Of a DNA stretch of 64,000 bases, positions 1 to 10,160 are shown piece by piece. The DNA is from Hephaestia mangrovi. GTDB lineage: Bacteria; Pseudomonadota; Alphaproteobacteria; Sphingomonadales; Sphingomonadaceae. Below the pieces are notes generated by a model, which was given only the letters and a program-made list of their open reading frames with translations, did no database searches and was not told the DNA's origin. Location of the stretch: positions 124,001 to 188,000 of the forward strand of contig NZ_JAINVU010000003.1 of assembly GCF_019880555.1 (NCBI RefSeq), written 5' to 3'. How positions within the stretch are numbered: the first letter of the stretch is position 1; each line of letters starts with the position of its first letter. Made by a program: the position numbers and the translations under genes.

Positions 1-511
1 TGCCGAACAGCAGGATCGTCTGGCCGAAGGTCGGCGCCAGCACCGGCATGATCATGAAGACGATGAAGGCGAGGCTCATCACCCGGGCCATGGCGCGCCC
101 GGTGAAGCAATCGCGGACCAGCGCGATCGTCACCACGCGCGTGGCGGCCACGGAGATGCCGCCGATCACGCGCGCGGCGAGCATCAGCTCGAAACTGCCG
201 GCAAGCGATGCCGCGACGTTCGAGGCGAAATAGACCGCGAGCGCACCAAGCATCACCGGCCGCCGCCCGTAGCGATCGGCAAGCGGCCCGTGGATCAACT
301 GGCCCAACCCCATGCCGATCAGGAAGGCGGTGACGATCAGCTGGCGCTCGTTTTCGGAAACGACGCCGAGGCTGGCGCCGATCGCGGGCAGCGCCGGCAG
401 CATCGAATCGATGCCGAGCGAGCCCAGCGCCATCAGCGCCGCGATCAGCGGCACGAACTCGGCGAAGGCGAGCGGCGGGGCGTCGGCAGGCTGGCGGGCG
501 GGTGCGGTCAT
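1..511 (-). CDS. MFS multidrug efflux transporter, Bcr/CflA type (C-terminus beyond window)
   Basis: Only the first 170 codons are present; the gene runs off the left edge of the window. The start is an ATG at 511 on the minus strand. The visible part covers about five membrane helices. The helix 2-3 loop carries the MFS motif A, GPLADRYGRRP, at residues 75-85. A later stretch, ALVRDCFTGRAMARVMS, followed by VLAPTFGQ, resembles the helix 4-5 region of Bcr/CflA drug/proton antiporters. The likely role is proton-driven export of drugs or other small molecules across the inner membrane. It is transcribed divergently from the lipoprotein gene at 631. Family assignment is fairly sure; the substrate cannot be told. 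Confidence 0.8.
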   Translation of the reverse strand, partial: MTAPARQPADAPPLAFAEFVPLIAALMALGSLGIDSMLPALPAIGASLGVVSENERQLIVTAFLIGMGLGQLIHGPLADRYGRRPVMLGALAVYFASNVAASLAGSFELMLAARVIGGISVAATRVVTIALVRDCFTGRAMARVMSLAFIVFMIMPVLAPTFGQTILLFG

Positions 512-594
512 CACCCGGCGCCATGCCGCAAAGCGCCGCGATTGTCACCGCTCGACAGCGCGGGGCGGCTTGACCGGAAACCGGCGCCGGCATA

Positions 595-616
595 GTGTGT
601 TGTTTGGTCAATACAC
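595..616. promoter_or_regulatory. Operator-like 22-bp palindrome upstream of lipoprotein gene
   Basis: The arms GTGTGTT and AATACAC are separated by 8 nt, giving one mismatch from a perfect inverted repeat. The site lies 14 nt upstream of the ATG at 631, where a repressor could block transcription start or ribosome access. The same architecture, with perfect arms, occurs at 17221-17242 in front of another lipoprotein gene. It could bind a dimeric GntR- or TetR-type repressor, but no candidate regulator is encoded in this window. Confidence 0.45.
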
Positions 617-630
617 GAAAGGTCGACCTG

Positions 631-1119
631 ATGCGCCCGATGATGCTCGGACTGACGCTCGCCGCGCTGGCGCTCGGCGGGTGCGACAACAAGGAAGGGA
701 CGACGATCACGCTCAACGAGAGTGATGGCAACGGCGCGATGGCGCTGGCCGACAATGGCCAGGCGGGGCAGGTCGCGCTCAACCTTCCCGGCTTTTCGGG
801 CAAGATCAACCTGCCCAAGCTGCATCTCGACGGCGACGACGTCGAGTTCAACGGTGTTCACCTCTATCCCGGTTCGAAGGTGACGGGGATGAACATCGAT
901 GCCGATCACGACAACGGCACCGTCCACATCGCGTTCGACAGCCCCGCCGATCCGGCGACCGTGCGCGATTATTTCCAGACCAAGCTGGGTGGCGCGGGGT
1001 TCACGCTGCACGCCGAAGGGAGCGGGCTGGCGGGCACGACCGACGAGGACAAGCCGTTCAGGCTGGACCTGCAGCCCGACGGCGACGGGCACGCCAAGGG
1101 GATGATTACCGTCAGCTGA
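631..1119 (+). CDS. Small predicted lipoprotein, unknown function
   Basis: The 162-residue product begins with a lipoprotein signal peptide: MRPMMLG, a hydrophobic stretch, then a lipobox LGGC at about residues 14-17. It is therefore expected to be lipid-anchored in an envelope membrane. The mature part is acidic, with no cysteine apart from the anchor and no catalytic motif that I recognise; I do not recognise a family. An upstream in-frame start at 595 would bury the signal peptide, so the ATG at 631 with AAAGG about 10 nt before it was preferred. The gene sits directly behind an operator-like palindrome (595-616) and is divergent from the efflux pump gene. Confidence 0.75.
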   Translation: MRPMMLGLTLAALALGGCDNKEGTTITLNESDGNGAMALADNGQAGQVALNLPGFSGKINLPKLHLDGDDVEFNGVHLYPGSKVTGMNIDADHDNGTVHIAFDSPADPATVRDYFQTKLGGAGFTLHAEGSGLAGTTDEDKPFRLDLQPDGDGHAKGMITVS

Positions 1120-1142
1120 GCGGCCGCGTCGTTGCAAGGCAG

Positions 1143-1240
1143 GCGTCATGCTGAACGTGGTTCAGCATCCATGGAGAAACGCCTGTAGGGTTCGTGACGG
1201 ATGTCGGTCCATGGACCCTGAAACAAGTTCGCCGGTGACG
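1143..1240. repeat. REP-like palindromic repeat pair
   Basis: Two related palindromic units stand in opposite orientation. One contains CTGAACGTGGTTCAG followed by CATCCATGG; the other is CCATGGACCCTGAAACAAG on the opposite arm. A single unit of the same family lies at 17281-17316. It fills most of the 211-nt gap between the lipoprotein and oxygenase genes; nothing else is seen there apart from an AT-richer stretch just before the oxygenase that could hold its promoter. Confidence 0.6.
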
Positions 1241-1330
1241 GTATGCGCGGTCGCCTGGCTGCTTGCTGCGCTCCCTCGCCCGCGGCTATATTGGTGGTTT
1301 CCGTAATTCGTGTTCCCGATTGGATTCGCC

Positions 1331-2284
1331 ATGCTCGATACCCCTGCCGCCGAGGTTCCCACGCTGTCGTTGAAGCAGCAGGCAACCGATCCCGAAGGCT
1401 TTGCCGCCGCGTTCGGCGGGTCTTTCCAACGGTTCGGGTTCGCGATCGTCGCCGATCACGGCATTGATCAGGGGCTGATCGATCGCGCGTGGCGGCAGAC
1501 CGAGGACTTGTTCAAGCTGCCCGAGGAGGAGAAGCGCGGCTATCACCAGCCGGGCGGCGGCGGCGCGCGCGGCTACACGCCGTTCAAGACCGAGATCGCC
1601 AAGGGTGCCAGCGTCGTCGATTTGAAGGAATTCTGGCATGTCGGGCGCGAGCTGCCGCAGGGCCACAAATATGCCGACGACATGGCGCCCAACGTGTGGC
1701 CATCGCGACCCGAGGGATTTCGCGAGACCTTCCTCGAATTGTTCGCGGCATTCGATACCGCGGGCGACAAATTGCTCTCGGCGATCGCGCGCTATCTGAA
1801 GCTCGAGCCGAACTGGTTCGACCGCGCGGTGACTGACGGCAATTCGGTGCTGCGGCTGCTGCATTATCCGCCGATTCCTGCCGATGCCGAGGGCGTGCGT
1901 GCCGGCGCGCATGAGGATATCAACCTCATCACGCTGCTGCTCGGCGCCGAGGAAGCGGGGCTGGAACTGCTCGACAAGGACGGGCGCTGGCTGGCGATCA
2001 AGCCGCCCGAAGGCGCGATGGTGGTCAATGTCGGCGACATGCTGCAGCGGCTGACCAATCACGTGCTGCCCTCGACCACCCACCGCGTCGTCAATCCGCC
2101 GCCCGAGCGGCGCGGGCATTCGCGTTACTCGATGCCGTTCTTCCTGCATCCCGCGCCCGACTTCCTGATCGAGACGTTGCCGGGCTGCATCTCGGACGCC
2201 AATCCGAACCGCTATCCGGCGCCGATCACCGCGCACGATTATCTCCACGAGCGGCTGGTCGAGATCGGGCTGATCAAGAAATAA
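1331..2284 (+). CDS. Isopenicillin N synthase-like 2OG-Fe(II) oxygenase
   Basis: The 317-residue cytosolic enzyme belongs to the isopenicillin N synthase / 2-oxoglutarate-dependent dioxygenase superfamily. The N-terminal DIOX_N-type region (about residues 10-125) contains RFGFAIVADHGID. The catalytic jelly roll carries the iron ligands H194 and D196 (HED) and H251 (THRVV), plus the 2-oxoglutarate-anchoring pair R265 and S267 in RYSMPFF, so all key residues are present. The start MLDTP at 1331 was chosen because an upstream in-frame ATG at 1310 would add seven atypical residues. The substrate is unknown; such enzymes in proteobacteria are often annotated as 2OG oxygenases of unclear pathway. 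The downstream neighbour hom is 46 nt away and may be co-transcribed. Confidence 0.88.
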   Translation: MLDTPAAEVPTLSLKQQATDPEGFAAAFGGSFQRFGFAIVADHGIDQGLIDRAWRQTEDLFKLPEEEKRGYHQPGGGGARGYTPFKTEIAKGASVVDLKEFWHVGRELPQGHKYADDMAPNVWPSRPEGFRETFLELFAAFDTAGDKLLSAIARYLKLEPNWFDRAVTDGNSVLRLLHYPPIPADAEGVRAGAHEDINLITLLLGAEEAGLELLDKDGRWLAIKPPEGAMVVNVGDMLQRLTNHVLPSTTHRVVNPPPERRGHSRYSMPFFLHPAPDFLIETLPGCISDANPNRYPAPITAHDYLHERLVEIGLIKK

Positions 2285-2330
2285 TCGCAAAGCTGGACGG
2301 CGCGCCCACGCAACGCTACGCGCGGCCGTC

Positions 2331-3626
2331 ATGGCTGACACGCAACCGCTCCGCATCGCCCTCGCCGGCCTCGGCACCGTCGGCGCCGGCGTCATTCGTC
2401 TGCTCGAAGCGAACGGGCCGCTGATTACCCGGCGCGCGGGGCGCAGGATCGAGGTTGTCGCGGTGTCGGCGCGCGATCGCGCCAAGGACCGCGGGGTCGA
2501 CATTTCGGGGTTCGACTGGGTCGACGATCCGGTCGCGCTGGCCGAGCATGATCGCGCCGATATCGTCGTCGAGCTGATCGGCGGATCGGACGGGCCAGCG
2601 GTGGCGCTGGCGCGCGAGACGCTGAAGAACGGCAAGGGCTTCGTCACCGCCAACAAGGCGATGATCGCGCATCATGGCCTCGAACTCGCGGAAGCGGCGG
2701 AGGCGGCGAGCGTGCCGCTCAAGTTCGAAGCCGCGGTGGCGGGCGGCATCCCGGTCATCAAGGGCCTGCGCGAGGGCGCCGCGGCGAACGAGATCGCGCG
2801 CGTCTATGGCGTGCTCAACGGGACGTGCAACTTCATCCTCTCCAAGATGGAGAGCGAGGGGCGCGATTTTGCCGAGGTGCTTGGGCAAGCGCAGGCGCTG
2901 GGCTATGCCGAGGCCGATCCCAGCTTCGACATCGACGGGGTGGATGCCGCGCACAAATTGTCGATCCTTGCCAGCCTCGCGTTCGGTACGCGGCCGGCGT
3001 TCGATCAGGTCGCGGTGCATGGCGTGCGCCACGTGATCGCCGCCGACATCGCCGAAGCGGCATCGCTGGGCTATCGCATCCGGCTGGTCGGCATTGCCGA
3101 GGCGGGCGCGAACGGGCTGTTCCAGCGGGTGCATCCCCACCTGGTGCCGCTCGATCACCCGCTGGCGCATGTGACGGGCTCGTTGAACGCGGTGGTGGCG
3201 GAAGGCAATTTCGTCGGCCGGCTGTTCTTCGAGGGCGCCGGCGCCGGCGACGGGCCGACCGCGAGCGCGGTGGTCGCCGACCTGATCGACATCGCGCGGG
3301 GCGAGTTCGGCCCGGCCTTCGCGATGCCCGCGGCGAGCCTTGCCGACGATCCGCGCGCGGACACCGGCGATCGCCGCGGCCGCGCCTATCTGCGCTTCAC
3401 CGTGGCGGACAAGGTGGGCGTGCTGGCCGAGATCGCCGCGGCGATGCGCGATGCCGGCGTCTCGATCGAAAGCCTGATGCAGCGCGGCGCGATGGCCGAC
3501 GGCAGCGTGATCGTCGCGATCGTCACCCACGAAGGACCGGAGCGCGCGGTGGCGCAGGCGCTGGAGAAACTACGCGGCTCGCCGAGCCTGGCCGGCGAGC
3601 CGGTGTGGATGCATATTCTGGGGTAG
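2331..3626 (+). CDS. hom: Homoserine dehydrogenase
   Basis: The 431-residue enzyme reduces aspartate semialdehyde to homoserine with NAD(P)H, the branch point leading to threonine and methionine. The N-terminal Rossmann fold shows GLGTVG with glycines at 13, 15 and 18. The catalytic domain follows, with the family stretches TANKAMIA and LNGTCNFILSKM and the conserved acidic region EADPSFDIDGVDAAHKLSIL. The C-terminal 80 residues form an ACT domain (YLRFTVADKVGVLAEIA), the usual site of feedback inhibition by threonine. Length and domain order are normal for the monofunctional enzyme. It converges with ppdK across a strong palindromic repeat. Confidence 0.97.
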   Translation: MADTQPLRIALAGLGTVGAGVIRLLEANGPLITRRAGRRIEVVAVSARDRAKDRGVDISGFDWVDDPVALAEHDRADIVVELIGGSDGPAVALARETLKNGKGFVTANKAMIAHHGLELAEAAEAASVPLKFEAAVAGGIPVIKGLREGAAANEIARVYGVLNGTCNFILSKMESEGRDFAEVLGQAQALGYAEADPSFDIDGVDAAHKLSILASLAFGTRPAFDQVAVHGVRHVIAADIAEAASLGYRIRLVGIAEAGANGLFQRVHPHLVPLDHPLAHVTGSLNAVVAEGNFVGRLFFEGAGAGDGPTASAVVADLIDIARGEFGPAFAMPAASLADDPRADTGDRRGRAYLRFTVADKVGVLAEIAAAMRDAGVSIESLMQRGAMADGSVIVAIVTHEGPERAVAQALEKLRGSPSLAGEPVWMHILG

Positions 3627-3632
3627 CAAAAT

Positions 3633-3717
3633 CCGGTCGTGCTGAGCTTGTCGAAGCACCGTTCTTTTCCTCCGCTCGGGAAGAAGAACGGCCCTTCGAC
3701 AGGCTCAGGGCGACCGG
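3633..3717. repeat. Long imperfect inverted repeat between convergent hom and ppdK
   Basis: Two 34-nt arms (3633-3666 and 3684-3717) pair at 29 of 34 positions around a 17-nt loop. Each arm contains the core TGTCGAAG next to a CTGAGC or CTGAGCC block, a sequence style common in sphingomonad intergenic repeats. It occupies nearly the whole gap between two convergent stop codons, so it probably also acts as a bidirectional transcription barrier. Confidence 0.75.
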
Positions 3718-3726
3718 CAAATCTGT

Positions 3727-6393
<2,667 letters not shown>

Positions 6394-6489
6394 ATATGCC
6401 TTCCCCAGTATGAAGCGCCGGCCGTTATGCTCGGTCCGTGCGCATGGTGTTGTGATCCAGGCTTGTCTTTCGGGTGCGTCGGCCTCCGC

Positions 6490-8688
6490 TCAGCCTTCGA
6501 TCTTCGAGAAATCGGCGACGCCGTGGACGGCATCGCGGATGCGCGCCAGCAAAGCGAGACGCGCCGCACGCTTTTCCCGATTGGCGTCGTTCACCGTCAC
6601 ATGCTCGAAAAACGCGTCGATCGGTGCGCGCAACGTGGCGAGCGCGGCCATCGCGGCTTCGAAATCCTCGGCGGCGACGGCAGCGGCGGCCGCCGGCGCG
6701 GCGGTGTCGAGCGCAGCGATGAGGGCGGCTTCCTCGGGTTGGGGCTCATACCCCAGATCGTCATGCCGGACTTGTTCCGGCATCCAATCCTCCGCGGGTG
6801 CTGGCGCTTGTGGCGCGTTGGACCCCGGAACAAGTCCGGGGTGACTGGTGGATTGTTGGGCTGCGTCCCACCCTTCCTTCTTGAGGATATTCGCCGCGCG
6901 GCGATAGCCGGTGAGCAGGTTCGCCCCGTCCTCGGTGCCAACGAACGCCTGCAACGCCTTCACCCGCGCGAGCAGCCGGACGAGATCATCCTCCCCACCA
7001 AGCGCGAACACCGCGTCGATCAGGTCATGCCGGACGCCAGCCTCGCGCTGCTGGACCTTGAGGCGGTCGGCGAAGAAGTCGGGTAATCTGTTCGACATCA
7101 TCGCAATCGTCAGGAAGTGATTTGGCTTCCCATCGCCCGGGTTGTCGAGATTTCGAAAGTTCCCCACAGCAGCTTGCACGACCTTGCCAATCTCTGCGCG
7201 TAGGTCGTTCAATAGTACAAGATTCAAAACTGCCAACGCCGATCGGCGAACCGCGAATGGATCTTTCGAGCCAGTAGGTGGCTCGACAGCAAACATCGAT
7301 ACAATCGTATCCAGCTTGTCCGCCAAGCTCACCGCCACCGTCACCGGCGCGGTGGGCACATCATCCCCCTGGCCGACCGGCTTGTAGTGATCGCGGATCG
7401 CCTCTGCGACTTCTTTCGGCTCGCCTTGCGCGGCGGCGTAATAGCCGCCCATCAGGCCCTGCAGCTCGGGGAACTCGCCGACCATGCCGGTGACGAGATC
7501 GGCCTTGGCCAGCCGCGCCGCGCGTTCGGCGAGGGACGCTAAATCCTTCCCGCCTTGCGGGGAGGATTTCACGATACCCTCCTCGACCAGCCACCGCGCC
7601 AGCTTGGCGACGCGCTCGACCTTGTCCGCCACGGTGCCGAGCTTTTCGTGGAAGACGATCTTTTCCAGCTTGGGGAGCTGGTCCTCGAGCCGCGTCTTGA
7701 GATCGGTTTCGTAAAAGAACTTGGCGTCGGACAGCCGCGCGGCGAGCACCTTGCGGTTGCCCTCGACGATCTTCGCGCCGCCGTCCGACGCGGCGATGTT
7801 GGCGGTGCAAATGAAGGCGTTCGCCAGCTTTCCGTCGCGCCCCCGGCAGACGAAATATTTCTGGTTTACGCGAGCCGTGAGCTGGATCACCTCGGGCGGG
7901 ACGCTCAGGAACGCCTCGTCGAAGCGACCGAGCAATGGCACCGGCCATTCGGTGAGGCCGGCATTTTCGGCGACCAGCCCTTCGTCCTCGATCAGTTCCA
8001 GCCCCGCGTCGGCGGCGAGCTTGGCGGCGGCATCGCGGATGATGCCCGCGCGCTCGTCCTGATCGACGATGACGTGGCAGGCGCGCAGCTTCTCGATATA
8101 ATCGGCCGCCGAGCCGATCGTGATCGCGCCCGGATGGTGGAAGCGGTGGCCGAGGGTCGCCGATCCGCTGGCGATGCCGGCGATCTCACAGGGCACGACC
8201 TCCTCGCCGAGCAGCGCGACGATGCCCTGCAACGGGCGGACCCAACGCAGGCTCTCGGTGCTGGCCGAGGCTGCGCCCCAGCGCATCGACTTGGGCCAGG
8301 GGAAGGCGCGGACGATCACCGGGATCGCCTCGGCGAGCACGTCGGCGGTCTTGCGGCCGGGCTTCTCGACCACCGCGAACCAGATGCCGTCGCGATCCTC
8401 GAGCTGGTCCTGGGTCAGCCCGGTCTTGCGCAGGAAGCCTTCGAGCGCCTGCGGCGGGGCCGAGGTGCGCGGGCCCTTGGTTTCTTCGGAGACCGAGGCG
8501 GTTTCGAGCGGCAGGTCGCGCGCGATCAGCGCGAGGCGGCGCGGGGTGGCGTAGGTGACGATAGCGCCGGCCTCGATCCCGGCTTTGGCAAGTTCAGCAG
8601 CGAACAGCCGCGCGAGATCCTCGCGGGCCTTGGCCTGCATGCGCGCGGGGATTTCCTCCGAGCGGAGTTCGAGCAGGAAATCGGTCAC
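6490..8688 (-). CDS. glyS: Glycyl-tRNA synthetase beta subunit
   Basis: The 732-residue beta subunit of the alpha2-beta2 bacterial glycyl-tRNA synthetase begins LLELRSEEIPARM, the family signature, and ends with the DALR-type anticodon-binding region. It starts with GTG at 8688, and that codon overlaps the stop of the DUF559 gene (GTGA), suggesting translational coupling. Residues about 614-643 (SHPGLVPGS ... WMPEQVRHDD) are not synthetase sequence: they are the translation of a REP-like palindrome inserted in frame (6761-6845), just before the C-terminal helical domain. This makes the protein somewhat longer than the usual beta subunit. The downstream residues stay in frame and look normal, so the gene is probably functional. 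Confidence 0.96.
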   Translation of the reverse strand: MTDFLLELRSEEIPARMQAKAREDLARLFAAELAKAGIEAGAIVTYATPRRLALIARDLPLETASVSEETKGPRTSAPPQALEGFLRKTGLTQDQLEDRDGIWFAVVEKPGRKTADVLAEAIPVIVRAFPWPKSMRWGAASASTESLRWVRPLQGIVALLGEEVVPCEIAGIASGSATLGHRFHHPGAITIGSAADYIEKLRACHVIVDQDERAGIIRDAAAKLAADAGLELIEDEGLVAENAGLTEWPVPLLGRFDEAFLSVPPEVIQLTARVNQKYFVCRGRDGKLANAFICTANIAASDGGAKIVEGNRKVLAARLSDAKFFYETDLKTRLEDQLPKLEKIVFHEKLGTVADKVERVAKLARWLVEEGIVKSSPQGGKDLASLAERAARLAKADLVTGMVGEFPELQGLMGGYYAAAQGEPKEVAEAIRDHYKPVGQGDDVPTAPVTVAVSLADKLDTIVSMFAVEPPTGSKDPFAVRRSALAVLNLVLLNDLRAEIGKVVQAAVGNFRNLDNPGDGKPNHFLTIAMMSNRLPDFFADRLKVQQREAGVRHDLIDAVFALGGEDDLVRLLARVKALQAFVGTEDGANLLTGYRRAANILKKEGWDAAQQSTSHPGLVPGSNAPQAPAPAEDWMPEQVRHDDLGYEPQPEEAALIAALDTAAPAAAAAVAAEDFEAAMAALATLRAPIDAFFEHVTVNDANREKRAARLALLARIRDAVHGVADFSKIEG
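6761..6845. repeat. REP-like palindromic element inside glyS
   Basis: The arms are TCATGCCGGACTTGTTCCGG and a related GACCCCGGAACAAGTCCGGG arm, with a GC-rich middle. A second copy with the same outer arms and the middle motif CGCTTGTGG lies between genes at 60457-60543. Here the element is read through in frame by glyS, adding about 30 residues. Confidence 0.85.
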
Positions 8689-9158
8689 GCAAAATCCTCC
8701 CCGTTCACGGGGAGGGGAACCGCCGAAGGCGGTGGAGGGGGCGCAGCCGCATATGAGACGATCGCCTGCGCTGCCTCGTCCGCATCCTTAAGCACATCAG
8801 CCCCCATCACGCGCAGAACTCGATATCCTTCCTCTTCCAGCCACACCGTCCGCTTCGCATCCCGCTCCGGCCGGTCGCCCATGTCATGCGCGGCGCCATC
8901 GATCTCGATAACCAACTTGGCAGCGGCGCAGTAGAAATCGGCACGATATTGGCCAATCGGGTGCTGTTTGCGAAAGGCGATGCCTTGCGGCGAGCCTTTC
9001 AGACGCTGCCACAATAGAACTTCGGGCAAGCTCATTTTCCTGCGGGCGCGGCGAGCTTCATAGACTTCGGGGCGGCGGAGCGACGGCGAGCCCCCTCCAC
9101 CACGCCGCTTCGCGGCGCGGTCCCCCTCCCCGTCCCGGGGAGGATTTGCCGACGCCAT
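8685..9158 (-). CDS. DUF559 (Vsr-like) endonuclease-fold protein
   Basis: The product is 157 residues if the ATG at 9158 is used; an internal ATG at 9035 gives 117 residues. The DUF559 core runs from RRKMSLPEVLLWQRL through RKQHPIGQYRADFYC to LVIEIDGAAHD. The Asp of RADF and the ExD of EID match the PD-(D/E)XK-type catalytic positions of Vsr-like nucleases. Homologues usually share the RR(x)M stretch before SLPE, which favours the upstream start. That ATG overlaps the glyQ stop (TGATG), and the DUF559 stop overlaps the glyS start (GTGA), so the gene is stitched into the glyQ-glyS operon. Both protein ends are encoded by inverted repeats (8691-8742 and 9090-9149), giving low-complexity Gly/Arg and Pro tails. 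Its cellular function is unknown. Confidence 0.82.
   Translation of the reverse strand: MASANPPRDGEGDRAAKRRGGGGSPSLRRPEVYEARRARRKMSLPEVLLWQRLKGSPQGIAFRKQHPIGQYRADFYCAAAKLVIEIDGAAHDMGDRPERDAKRTVWLEEEGYRVLRVMGADVLKDADEAAQAIVSYAAAPPPPPSAVPLPVNGEDFA
8691..8742. repeat. Left inverted repeat of the DUF559 cassette
   Basis: Read rightwards it holds AAATCCTCCCCG, then CGGGGAGGGG, an ACCGCC-GAA-GGCGG mini-hairpin, and GTGGAGGGGGC. The right-hand repeat at 9090-9149 has the same blocks in the same order on the opposite strand. It encodes the C-terminal Pro-rich tail of the DUF559 protein. Confidence 0.8.
9090..9149. repeat. Right inverted repeat of the DUF559 cassette
   Basis: Read on the minus strand from 9149 it gives AAATCCTCCCCG, CGGGGAGGGG, an ACCGCGCCGC-GAA-GCGGCG hairpin and GTGGAGGGGGC, matching the left repeat block by block apart from small length changes in the loops. 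It encodes the Gly/Arg-rich N-terminal segment of the DUF559 protein when the 9158 start is used. Confidence 0.8.
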
Positions 9159-10024
9159 CACGCTGACCACCCGTGCTTTTCCATCCACGACGCGCAGGCG
9201 CCTTTCGCCAGATCGCGGACGCGACCGATATAGGCCTGGCGCTCGGCGACCGAGATCACACCGCGGGCTTGCAGCAGGTTGAAGACGTGGCTGGCCTTGA
9301 TCGCCTGTTCGTAGGCCGGGATCGGGAGTTGCTTTTCGAGGCAGTTTTCGCACTCGGCCGCCGCTTTCCTGAACAGATCGAACAGCGCGTCGGTATTTGC
9401 CACCTCGAAATTCCACGCGCTCATCTCGCGCTCGTTTTCGAGGAACACGTCGCCATAGCTGACGCCGGCGTCGTTGAATTTCAGGTCGTACACGCTGTCG
9501 ACATTCTGGATGTACATCGCCAGCCGCTCGAGCCCGTAGGTCAGCTCGCCCGCCACCGGCTTGCAGTCGAAGCCGCCCATTTGCTGGAAATAGGTGAATT
9601 GCGTCACCTCCATCCCGTCGCACCACACTTCCCAGCCGAGCCCCCAGGCGCCGAGCGTGGGGCTTTCCCAATCGTCCTCGACGAAACGGATATCGTGGCG
9701 CGTGAAATCGATGCCGATCGCGGCGAGGCTGCCGAGATAGAGATCCTGCAGGCCGGGTGGCGAGGGCTTAAGGATCACCTGATATTGATAATAATGCTGC
9801 AGGCGATTGGGGTTCTCGCCATAGCGGCCGTCGGTCGGCCGGCGGCACGGCTGGACGAAGGCGGCATTCCACGGATTGGGGCCCAGCGCGCGCAATGTCG
9901 TCGCGGTGTGGAAGGTGCCGGCGCCCATCTCCATGTCATAGGGTTGCAGTATCAGGCAGCCGCGATCGCTCCAGTAATCATGGAGCGTCAGGATCATGCG
10001 CTGGAAGCTGAGCGGCTCGGTCAA
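9158..10024 (-). CDS. glyQ: Glycyl-tRNA synthetase alpha subunit
   Basis: The 288-residue catalytic alpha subunit of the heterotetrameric glycyl-tRNA synthetase activates glycine and, with GlyS, charges tRNA-Gly. Class II family stretches are clear: [47 protein letters not shown] and [19 protein letters not shown]. Length is normal. The start ATG at 10024 follows the typical N-terminal region, and no better candidate exists upstream. Its stop overlaps the start of the DUF559 gene by one base, so glyQ, the DUF559 gene and glyS appear to form one transcription unit in that order. Confidence 0.97.
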   Translation of the reverse strand: MTEPLSFQRMILTLHDYWSDRGCLILQPYDMEMGAGTFHTATTLRALGPNPWNAAFVQPCRRPTDGRYGENPNRLQHYYQYQVILKPSPPGLQDLYLGSLAAIGIDFTRHDIRFVEDDWESPTLGAWGLGWEVWCDGMEVTQFTYFQQMGGFDCKPVAGELTYGLERLAMYIQNVDSVYDLKFNDAGVSYGDVFLENEREMSAWNFEVANTDALFDLFRKAAAECENCLEKQLPIPAYEQAIKASHVFNLLQARGVISVAERQAYIGRVRDLAKGACASWMEKHGWSA

Positions 10025-10160
10025 AATCGGGTGCCTGTTGCGGTGCGGTAATCTCGCGCGGTGCCTTGCCGGAAGGGGCGGACGGAATCAAGCGGAGCAG
10101 CAGTGGACCCGGCGCGAGCGGTGGCCTATCGGTGCACGACACCTGTCGGGGAGGGATTCG

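Noticed and set aside
8685-9671. Longer DUF559 reading frame running into glyQ
   Set aside because: The upstream part is out-of-frame glyQ sequence; family similarity begins only near the RRxMSLPE region.
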